Source: Chloroflexota bacterium
GTDB taxonomy: Bacteria; Chloroflexota; Anaerolineae; Anaerolineales; Anaerolineaceae
DNA: 5,079 nt
Reading direction: 5' to 3'
Assembly (NCBI GenBank): GCA_023406965.1
Contig: JAEXTI010000423.1
Span: 1 to 5,079, forward strand
This document shows, in pieces, positions 1 to 4,843 of this stretch (positions within the stretch are counted from its first letter, which is position 1; each line of letters starts with the position of its first letter). Below the pieces are notes generated by a model. The model was not told where the DNA came from and did no database searches. It saw only the letters and a list, made by a program, of their open reading frames with translations. A program made the translations under genes and the position numbers.

Positions 1-2
1 GG

Positions 3-659
3 GTGTATAAACCCCTGCTGGGCATGTTGGATAAACGCCGCCTGACCGTGGCGCAGGGCCTGGAAGATGCGCGCATTGCCGCCGAGGCGCGGGCCAACGC
101 CGAGAAGGAAGCCGCCGAAGTGGTGGCTGAGGCGCAGGCCAAGGCTGCCGAGATCGTGGCAGACGCGACCAAGCGTGCCGATGAAGTAGCCAAAGATATC
201 CACGCGCAGGCTGAAGCCGACGCTGGAAAAGCTCGCAGCGGGGCTCTGGCCGAACTGGAAGGCGAACGCAATCGCATGTTGGCCGAGTTGCGCGGGCAGG
301 TGGTGGCGATTTCTATCGCCGCGGCTCAGAAGCTGATCGGCGAGAACCTGGATGACAAACGCCAGCGCGTGTTGCTGGATGAGTTCTTTGCCGGCGTCAA
401 GGGTGGCAAGGTAGTCGTGCTTGACGGCGTCGCAGTGACCGCGGGCCAATCGGCCGAGGTGACCAGCGCGCTGCCGCTGACCGATGCGGAGCAGGAAACC
501 GTCAAGCGAGACGTGCTTTCCAAGCTGGGCGGAGCCGCCACGGTGAGCTTCCGCGTGGACCCGGCTATTTTAGGCGGGTTGGTGGTGCGCCTGGGCGACC
601 GCGTGGTGGACGGCTCGGTGGCGGGCCAGTTGGAAGGCCTGCGCCACAGCATGAAGTAA
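3..659 (+). CDS. atpF: F-type ATP synthase b-delta fusion subunit (5' partial)
   Basis: Peripheral stalk (stator) protein linking membrane Fo to catalytic F1. The visible 218 codons open with YKPLLGMLDKRR, the segment that follows the single membrane helix of subunit b. The first GTG is therefore probably an internal valine, and the membrane anchor lies before base 1. Residues about 15-108 form an Ala/Glu/Lys-rich coiled coil. Residues about 109-131 (KLIGENLDDKR, LLDEFF) match the b C-terminus. Residues about 150-218 match the C-terminal domain of delta/OSCP, with the signature DPAILGGLVVRLGDRVVDGS starting at 186. The roughly 105-residue helical N-terminal domain of delta, which normally contacts alpha, is absent between the two parts. 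Fused b-delta subunits are known in other bacteria such as mycobacteria, where delta is complete. A terminator follows directly, so atpA is not next door. Confident about the family; the symbol could equally be atpFH. Confidence 0.86.
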   Translation: MYKPLLGMLDKRRLTVAQGLEDARIAAEARANAEKEAAEVVAEAQAKAAEIVADATKRADEVAKDIHAQAEADAGKARSGALAELEGERNRMLAELRGQVVAISIAAAQKLIGENLDDKRQRVLLDEFFAGVKGGKVVVLDGVAVTAGQSAEVTSALPLTDAEQETVKRDVLSKLGGAATVSFRVDPAILGGLVVRLGDRVVDGSVAGQLEGLRHSMK

Positions 660-715
660 GCGCGCATTCGTCGTTTCTATTGCGCCTGACGAAAGCGTTA
701 TAAAAGAGAATGAAG

Positions 716-750
716 CCCTGCCAGATACGATTGTGCCTGGCAGGGTTTTT
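716..750 (+). terminator. Rho-independent terminator after the ATP synthase gene
   Basis: Perfect 9-bp stem CCCTGCCAG (716-724) with CTGGCAGGG (737-745), a 12-base loop and then TTTTTGCTTTT. A713-A714 can extend the stem into the T run, with a G715-T746 wobble between. A weaker hairpin lies upstream (663-697: TTCGTC/GACGAA plus CGC/GCG around an A-A mismatch). The structure sits 56 bases past the b-delta stop codon and ends that transcript before murE. Confidence 0.88.
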
Positions 751-769
751 GCTTTTCTGTACATGACCA

Positions 770-805
770 GGCCATTTTTTCGTTATTTCAGCTATAATAC
801 CGGGT
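770..805 (+). promoter_or_regulatory. Promoter of the murE-ycgN-dodecin operon
   Basis: A perfect -10 hexamer TATAAT lies at 793-798, just downstream of the ATP synthase terminator. No good -35 is visible at normal spacing; 771-776 GCCATT is poor, and ATGACC at 763-768 is too far away. Transcription would start near 805, giving an untranslated leader of only about 15 bases. AGGAG at 806-810, nine bases before the ATG at 820, supports that start codon. Position and -10 quality are seen directly; activity is inferred. Confidence 0.62.
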
Positions 806-819
806 AGGAGACTTTTTTT

Positions 820-2388
820 ATGACAGGTTTTGTCCGCCAATCACTGCAAGCGCTGGTTCGTTCAGCGCTGCCCGATGCGGTGTATGCAGGTGAACTGCCG
901 GATGTGCGCGTGACTGGGGTGACTTACGACTCGCGCCAGTTGCAGACCGGATTCATCTTTGTGGCTTTTCAAGGCTATTCGGTGGACGGGCACCGCTATA
1001 TCCCGCAGGCCTTGGAACGAGGGGCGATTGCGGTCGTGGGGACCGAGGATTTGCGCAACCTGGAAGTGCCCTACATCCGGGTAGCGGATTCACGGGCGGC
1101 GTTGGCGGCGCTGGCGGCGGCTTTTTATGACCACCCGGCCAACCAAATGACCGTGATCGGAATCACGGGCACAGACGGAAAAACTACCACGGCGAACCTG
1201 GTCTACCACATCCTGCTGGCGGCGGGGCTGCCTGCGGGGATGATCTCTACGGTCAATGCGGTGATTGGTAAAGAAGTGATGGACACGGGCTTCCACGTGA
1301 CCACGCCGGAAGCGCCCGAGGTGCAGCGCTATCTGTCGCGGATGCGGGCTGCCGGGCTGACCCATGTGGTGCTCGAATCGACCTCGCACGGTCTGGAGCA
1401 GCATAGGGTGAGCGGTTGCGGTTTTGATATCGGCGTGCTGACCAATATCACCCACGAACACCTGGATTTTCACGGCTCTTATGAGGCTTACCGGGCGGCG
1501 AAAGCGCGCCTGTTCACCATGCTGGCCCAAACGCATGAAAAAGATTGCGGCAACCCGCGCCTGGCGGTACTCAACCGGGATGATTCGTCTTACGAGTACC
1601 TGAGTCAGGTGACAACGGTGCGGCAGGTGTCCTATGGTTTTGATGAACGGGCCGACCTGCGCGCGGTGGATGTGCGCTATGAATCGGATGGGCTGCACTT
1701 CACCGCAAAGGGGGCGGACTTTACACAGGAAATTCATACCTGCCTGCTGGGTGCATACAACGTCTCGAACTGCCTGGCTGCCATTGCGGCAACCGTGGTG
1801 GGGTTGGGGCTTGACCCGCAGCTTGTCCAGCGCGGCATTGCCGGCCTGCCGGGCGTGCCTGGACGCATGGAGCGGATTGCGATGGGTCAGGAGTTCCTGG
1901 CGGTGGTGGACTTTGCCCACACGCCCAATGCCCTGCGGGCTGCGTTGACCGCTGCCCGGCAGATGGTCACTGGGCGGGTCATCGCTGTGTTTGGTTCGGC
2001 GGGATTGCGCGATCGAGAGAAGCGCTTCATGATGGCCGAGGCCGCCGCCGGGCTGGCGGATATGAGTGTTTTGACCGCCGAGGACCCGCGCACCGAGTCG
2101 CTAGATGAAATCCTAGAGGCGATGGCCAAGGGCGCCCAGAAGGGCGGCGGGGTGGAAGGAAAGACGTTTATCCGCGTGCCGGACCGGGGCGAGGCGCTGC
2201 GGCAGGCGGTGGCAATGGCCCGTCCGGGCGACATGGTGATTGCCTGCGGAAAGGGCCATGAGCAGTCGATGTGCTTTGGCGAGATTGAGTATGCCTGGGA
2301 CGACCGTACTGCGCTGCGCGCGGCGCTGGCAGAACACCTGGGCGTAGCCGGGCCGGAAATGCCCTACCTCCCGACGCGGAAAAAGTAA
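820..2388 (+). CDS. murE: MurE-type UDP-MurNAc-dipeptide amino acid ligase
   Basis: Cytoplasmic ATP-dependent ligase that adds the third amino acid of the peptidoglycan stem to UDP-MurNAc-L-Ala-D-Glu. At 522 residues it has normal family length. N-terminal UDP-binding domain: about 1-108, with TYDSRQ at 35-40. Central ATPase domain: P-loop GITGTDGKTTT at 114-124, TTPE at 161-164, ESTSHGLEQHRV at 186-197, TNITHEHLDFHG at 208-219, and K228 in the AKARLF motif, expected to be the carbamylated lysine. C-terminal ligase domain: from about 345, with PGRMER, VDFAHTPNAL (363-372), FGSAGLRDREKR (391-402), EDPRTE (421-426) and CGKGHE (476-481). The substrate motif is EDPRTE instead of the DNPRxE typical of diaminopimelate enzymes. 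The arginine is kept, but the amino acid added (diaminopimelate, ornithine or lysine) cannot be settled. AGGAG at 806-810 supports the ATG. First gene of a three-gene operon; no other mur gene is visible nearby. Confidence 0.9.
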   Translation: MTGFVRQSLQALVRSALPDAVYAGELPDVRVTGVTYDSRQLQTGFIFVAFQGYSVDGHRYIPQALERGAIAVVGTEDLRNLEVPYIRVADSRAALAALAAAFYDHPANQMTVIGITGTDGKTTTANLVYHILLAAGLPAGMISTVNAVIGKEVMDTGFHVTTPEAPEVQRYLSRMRAAGLTHVVLESTSHGLEQHRVSGCGFDIGVLTNITHEHLDFHGSYEAYRAAKARLFTMLAQTHEKDCGNPRLAVLNRDDSSYEYLSQVTTVRQVSYGFDERADLRAVDVRYESDGLHFTAKGADFTQEIHTCLLGAYNVSNCLAAIAATVVGLGLDPQLVQRGIAGLPGVPGRMERIAMGQEFLAVVDFAHTPNALRAALTAARQMVTGRVIAVFGSAGLRDREKRFMMAEAAAGLADMSVLTAEDPRTESLDEILEAMAKGAQKGGGVEGKTFIRVPDRGEALRQAVAMARPGDMVIACGKGHEQSMCFGEIEYAWDDRTALRAALAEHLGVAGPEMPYLPTRKK

Positions 2389-2390
2389 GC

Positions 2391-2834
2391 ATGCTCGAGC
2401 CTGAATTTTGGAAAAAGAAAACTTTGAGCGAGCTCTCCCGTGAAGAGTGGGAAGCGTTGTGTGACGGCTGCGCTCGCTGCTGCCTGTATAAGTTGGAGGA
2501 TGAGGACACCGGGGAGATTTATTACACCAACGTGATCTGCAAGCTGGTGGACAGTTTTCGCTGCCGCTGCACCGATTACGCCAACCGGGCCCGGTTGATG
2601 CCAACCTGCCTGGTGCTGGATGCCGACCTGGTAACCCAATTAAAATGGATGCCTATAACTTGCGCCTATCGGCTGCTGGCGGAGGGCAAAGACCTGGAGC
2701 CGTGGCACCCGCTGGTTTCGGGACAGCCCGACAGCGTCCACCGGGCGGGCATTTCGGTGCGTTATCGCGTGGTCGAAGAGCGCGATGCCGATATGGATGC
2801 GTTGGAAGATTATGTTGTGGATTGGCTGGGATAA
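2391..2834 (+). CDS. ycgN: YcgN family (UPF0260) cysteine-cluster protein
   Basis: Small soluble protein of 147 residues, close to the roughly 150 of Escherichia coli YcgN, whose function is unknown. The match is recognisable along the whole length: FWKKKTL at 6-12, CDGCARCC at 24-31 (the CxxCxxCC motif of the YkgJ/YcgN superfamily), YYTNV at 44-48, CRC at 58-60, and ITCAYRLLAEGKDLEPWHPL at 89-108. Nine cysteines (24, 27, 30, 31, 50, 58, 60, 73, 91) suggest metal or Fe-S binding, but this is inferred from the pattern. There is no signal peptide or membrane segment. The ATG lies two bases after the murE stop with only a weak purine-rich stretch (GGAAAAAG) before it, so translation is probably coupled to murE. 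Family assignment is firm; biochemical role unassigned. Confidence 0.9.
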   Translation: MLEPEFWKKKTLSELSREEWEALCDGCARCCLYKLEDEDTGEIYYTNVICKLVDSFRCRCTDYANRARLMPTCLVLDADLVTQLKWMPITCAYRLLAEGKDLEPWHPLVSGQPDSVHRAGISVRYRVVEERDADMDALEDYVVDWLG

Positions 2835-2835
2835 A

Positions 2836-2840
2836 AGGAG
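2836..2840 (+). promoter_or_regulatory. Ribosome binding site fixing the dodecin start
   Basis: AGGAG at 2836-2840 lies five bases before ATG 2846 and two bases after the ycgN stop. The same frame stays open upstream to 2645, overlapping ycgN. This site, together with the first residues matching the dodecin N-terminus, selects 2846. Confidence 0.8.
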
Positions 2841-2845
2841 ACGCG

Positions 2846-3043
2846 ATGGGAACTTATAAAATGGTTGAACTGGTGGGGACCTCGAAGGTCAGCCTGGAAG
2901 ACGCGATCTCGGCTGCCGTGGCCAAAGCCGGCGAGACCTGCGCGGTGCGCTGGTTTCAGGTGCTTGAGATCCGTGGCGCTGCCGATTCCGGAAAAGTTCA
3001 GGAGTGGCAGGTGACGGTAAAGATGGGCGTGCAGGGCGGATAG
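2846..3043 (+). CDS. Dodecin, flavin-binding dodecameric protein
   Basis: A 65-residue protein of full dodecin length. Dodecins assemble into hollow dodecamers that bind flavins (FMN, riboflavin or lumichrome) at subunit interfaces and are thought to buffer free flavin. The N-terminus reads YKMVELVGTSKVSLEDAI (4-21), the characteristic first strand, loop and helix. W36 in VRWFQV and Q55 in EWQVTVKMG fall at the same numbers as the isoalloxazine-stacking tryptophan and flavin-contacting glutamine described for the Halobacterium salinarum protein. Both key binding residues are therefore present. Start chosen from AGGAG five bases upstream and the family N-terminus. Third gene of the operon, 11 bases after ycgN. 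C32 is the only cysteine. Confidence 0.93.
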   Translation: MGTYKMVELVGTSKVSLEDAISAAVAKAGETCAVRWFQVLEIRGAADSGKVQEWQVTVKMGVQGG

Positions 3044-3075
3044 TCCGCTTTTCTGGGTGTCATATGTCATAGAAT

Positions 3076-3107
3076 CCGCCCCGTTTTCCTTTTCGGAAAC
3101 GGGGCGG
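3076..3107 (+). terminator. GC-rich hairpin ending the murE-ycgN-dodecin operon
   Basis: Left arm 3076-3089 (CCGCCCCGTTTTCC) pairs with right arm 3095-3107 (GGAAACGGGGCGG). This makes 13 base pairs with one bulged T and a 5-base loop, located 32 bases after the dodecin stop. No T run follows; the next bases are TGATATAAT. It is therefore a strong hairpin but an imperfect intrinsic terminator, and some readthrough into the transporter gene is possible. Confidence 0.6.
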
Positions 3108-3116
3108 TGATATAAT
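3108..3116 (+). promoter_or_regulatory. Extended -10 promoter of the transporter gene
   Basis: TGATATAAT is a perfect extended -10 (TGn followed by TATAAT at 3111-3116). It starts on the base immediately after the operon hairpin. The place for a -35 is inside that hairpin and holds no consensus, which an extended -10 can tolerate. Transcription would begin near 3123, giving a leader of about 67 bases with a small stem GCAGC (3132-3136)/GCTGC (3145-3149). Confidence 0.62.
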
Positions 3117-3172
3117 GCCCCCCTTATGGGAGCAGCGCAGAAAAGCTGCCTGTTTCACAATCATTTCCAAGC

Positions 3173-3179
3173 GAGAGGA
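3173..3179 (+). promoter_or_regulatory. Ribosome binding site deciding the transporter start
   Basis: GAGAGGA lies ten bases before ATG 3190. In-frame ATG 3115 overlaps the -10 hexamer and would precede the likely transcript start, so 3190 is preferred. Confidence 0.72.
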
Positions 3180-3189
3180 TCGAAATATC

Positions 3190-4557
3190 ATGTCCAAACC
3201 TTCACCCGCACCGCAACGCGATGGGTTCACTACTGCGTTGGGAGTCATCGCTGCCACTTTGGGCTCGGCCGTGGGGCTGGGAAACATCTGGAAATTCCCG
3301 TCCCTGACTGGCACGAATGGCGGCGCGTCGTTTCTGCTCATCTATATTATTTCAACCTTGCTGGTCGGCTTGCCGGTCATGATTTCGGAGTTGATGCTGG
3401 GGCGAGCCGCGCGCGCCGACGCCGTGACCTCGCTGCAAAAGCTGGCCCCGCGTAAGCAACCCTGGTGGTTGGCAGCAGCCCTGGGCGTGCTGGCGGCCTT
3501 CTTAATCATGGCTTTCTATACCGAAGTGGCGGGCTGGGTGTTCGCCTATATCTTCAAGTCGGTTGGCGGCGGACTGCTTTCCACCGATCCACAGGTAACC
3601 TCCGAGGCGTTCACCGCGTTGATCACCAACCCCTGGCAGTCTTTGATTTGGCAATGGGTGGTGCTGGCGGTAGTGGGCGCCATCATCCTGTTGGGCGTCT
3701 CCAAGGGTATCGAAGGGGCCACCAAACGCTTGATGCCGATTTTGTTCGTCATTCTGCTGGCGCTGTGTGTGCGCAGCCTGACCCTGCCAGGCGCGGGCGA
3801 AGGGTTGGCCTTCCTGTTCAAACCCGATCTGACCAAGCTGTCGGCGGTGGCTGTGTTGACGGCGATGGGGTTGGCTTTCTTCAAGCTGTCGGTAGGCATG
3901 GGCACCATGATCACCTACGGCAGTTACTTCCGCGAGGATCAAAACATCCCCAAGACCGCTGCGCAGGTGATGTTGGCGGATCTGACCGTTTCGATCCTGG
4001 CGGGGATTGCCATTTTCCCGGCGGTGTTCTCGTTTGGCTTTGAGCCTACCGCGGGACCTTCGCTGCTGTTCATCACCATTCCAGCGGTGTTTGCCTCCAT
4101 GCCGCTAGGGAACGTGTTCATGGTGCTGTTCTTCGTGCTGGCAGCCATCGCCGCCACGGGCGCGATGCTTTCGCTGATGGAAGTGCCGGTAGCATTTTTG
4201 AATGAACGAGCCGGTCTCTCACGCAAGGCTGCCACGTTGATCACCGTGGGGCTGTTAGCCTTGATCGGTTCGACGGCAGCGCTTTCTTCCAGCACGCTGG
4301 CAAACTTCAAGCCGTTTGGCTTGAACATGTTCGACTTGTTCGATTTCGTGACGTCGAACATCCTCTTGCCGGTGGGTGGCATTGCTATCACGGTGTTTGT
4401 GGGTTGGTTTTGGGGCTTCGATAAAGTGCAGAAGGCTCTCACCAATGAGGGCAAGTTGAAGAATCGGGGCGTGATCAAGGCGTTCTTCACGGTGACCAAG
4501 TTCGTCTCACCGGTGCTGATCACCATCGTGCTACTGCGCGGGTTGGGGATTATTTAG
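3190..4557 (+). CDS. Sodium:neurotransmitter symporter (NSS/SNF) family transporter
   Basis: Inner-membrane transporter of the LeuT-fold NSS family, whose members usually import amino acids with Na+. The protein has 455 residues and about 11 membrane segments, as in short bacterial NSS proteins. TM1 carries GSAVGLGNIWKFP (25-37), the family hallmark, with N32 and A27 at the LeuT Na1 positions and K35 where LeuT has gate Arg30. TM2 contains LVGLPVMISELMLGR (58-72). TM6 reads FFKLSVGMGTMITYGSY (230-246). TM7 covers about 256-283, with D264 and S268 at the apparent LeuT N286 and E290 positions. TM8 covers about 304-336, TM9 about 345-365, TM10 about 379-410 and TM11 about 430-453. K232 replaces the Na1 threonine (LeuT T254), and the TM8 Thr-Ser of site Na2 is not evident (AATGAML at 321-327). 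Ion coupling may therefore be unusual. It has its own promoter and stands alone; substrate unknown. Confidence 0.9.
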   Translation: MSKPSPAPQRDGFTTALGVIAATLGSAVGLGNIWKFPSLTGTNGGASFLLIYIISTLLVGLPVMISELMLGRAARADAVTSLQKLAPRKQPWWLAAALGVLAAFLIMAFYTEVAGWVFAYIFKSVGGGLLSTDPQVTSEAFTALITNPWQSLIWQWVVLAVVGAIILLGVSKGIEGATKRLMPILFVILLALCVRSLTLPGAGEGLAFLFKPDLTKLSAVAVLTAMGLAFFKLSVGMGTMITYGSYFREDQNIPKTAAQVMLADLTVSILAGIAIFPAVFSFGFEPTAGPSLLFITIPAVFASMPLGNVFMVLFFVLAAIAATGAMLSLMEVPVAFLNERAGLSRKAATLITVGLLALIGSTAALSSSTLANFKPFGLNMFDLFDFVTSNILLPVGGIAITVFVGWFWGFDKVQKALTNEGKLKNRGVIKAFFTVTKFVSPVLITIVLLRGLGII

Positions 4558-4596
4558 GGGTAACCGTGAAGCTGTCTTAGAATTCAAATTCATGTC

Positions 4597-4631
4597 GCTG
4601 CTTCGCCCTGGCCCGGCCAGGGCGAAGCAGC
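4597..4631. repeat. 35-base near-perfect palindrome
   Basis: GCTGCTTCGCCCTGGCC (4597-4613) and its exact complement (4615-4631) are separated by one C, giving a 17-bp GC-rich arm on each side. AAATT (4586-4590) and AATTT (4636-4640) can extend the stem across short unpaired flanks. It lies 39 bases after the transporter stop codon. It could block 3' exonucleases or help end the transcript, but no T run follows. Confidence 0.8.
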
Positions 4632-4637
4632 TTCCAA

Positions 4638-4662
4638 TTTGGGCCCAAAAAAACTGTTTGGG
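4638..4662. repeat. Overlapping palindrome and hairpin
   Basis: TTTGGGCCCAAA (4638-4649) is a perfect 12-base palindrome. Its right half CCCAAA (4644-4649) can instead pair with TTTGGG (4657-4662) across a 7-base loop. The two pairings are mutually exclusive. It is part of the palindrome-dense stretch after the transporter gene. Confidence 0.6.
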
Positions 4663-4713
4663 GGTTGCTTCGTCGCCTTCCCAAAGCCTCAGGCTCCTCG
4701 CAACGACACTCCC
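4660..4713. repeat. Dispersed repeat-like block (TTGCTTCGTCG/CTCCTCGCAACGAC)
   Basis: GGTTGCTTCGTCGCC (4663-4677) and CTCCTCGCAACGACA (4695-4709) flank AGCCTCAGGCT (4685-4695). This resembles the intergenic repeat I know from several environmental bacterial genomes, whose consensus is close to ATTGCTTCGTCG then CTCCTCGCAATGAC. The ends GGG/CCC and GTTGC/GCAAC are complementary, so it can fold back. Recognition is from memory and was not verified by search. Confidence 0.5.
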
Positions 4714-4784
4714 TTTCAATTCTACGAAGTAAACCTGAATTCTCAGACAGCGTCTTAAGATCTAATTTGAATGCGGGAAAAGAG

Positions 4785-4819
4785 AAACCCTAAGGGTCTC
4801 AGAAGACCCTTAGGGTTTT
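4785..4819. terminator. Bidirectional terminator between convergent genes
   Basis: Perfect 15-bp stem AAACCCTAAGGGTCT (4785-4799) with AGACCCTTAGGGTTT (4804-4818) and a 4-base loop CAGA. TTTT follows on the plus strand. On the minus strand the stem is followed by TTTCTCTTTTCCC. The position between the transporter (+) and the PNPase-like gene (-, stop at 4844) fits termination of both transcripts. It is 25 bases past the minus-strand stop. Confidence 0.9.
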
Positions 4820-4843
4820 GTGATTAGGGTTAGTTGTTAGGGT

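Larger units (their letters stand above)
4571..4751. repeat. Composite palindromic element, possible MITE/REP-like insertion
   Basis: This gene-free stretch is bounded by an inverted repeat. GCTGTCTTAGAATTCA (4571-4586) pairs with TGAATTCTCAGACAGC (4736-4751) at 15 of 16 positions. Inside lie a 35-base palindrome, a 12-base palindrome, a CCCAAA/TTTGGG hairpin and a dispersed-repeat-like block. A second inverted pair, ATTCAAATT (4582-4590) with AATTTGAAT (4764-4772), overlaps the left end and reaches past the right end. No transposase or coding frame of quality is present and I found no convincing target duplication. A non-autonomous mobile element is an inference; clustered unrelated intergenic repeats are the alternative. 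Confidence 0.45.

Noticed and set aside
680..705. Possible promoter TTGCGC then TATAAA before the first terminator
   Set aside because: The spacer is only about 13 bases, and any transcript would run straight into the terminator at 716-750.
1090..1920. 276-codon open frame on the minus strand inside murE
   Set aside because: Its His/Arg-rich translation matches nothing I recognise, and the plus strand carries every MurE motif. It is a composition artefact opposite a real gene.
2645..2845. Longer start for the dodecin frame
   Set aside because: It would overlap ycgN in another frame. Dodecin homology and the AGGAG site start the gene at 2846.
3115..3189. In-frame upstream ATG adding 25 residues to the transporter
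   Set aside because: It overlaps the TATAAT box and lies before the likely transcript start. GAGAGGA and the normal NSS N-terminus support ATG 3190.
4531..4719. 62-codon minus-strand open frame over the palindromic element
   Set aside because: It runs through palindromes and the transporter 3' end, has no recognisable domain, and shows no clear ribosome site.
4810..4842. Three TTAGGG units (4810, 4824, 4837) resembling telomere repeats
   Set aside because: They are irregularly spaced (14 and 13 bases) and the first is part of the terminator stem. A bacterial chromosome gives no telomere context, so coincidence or slippage is likelier.
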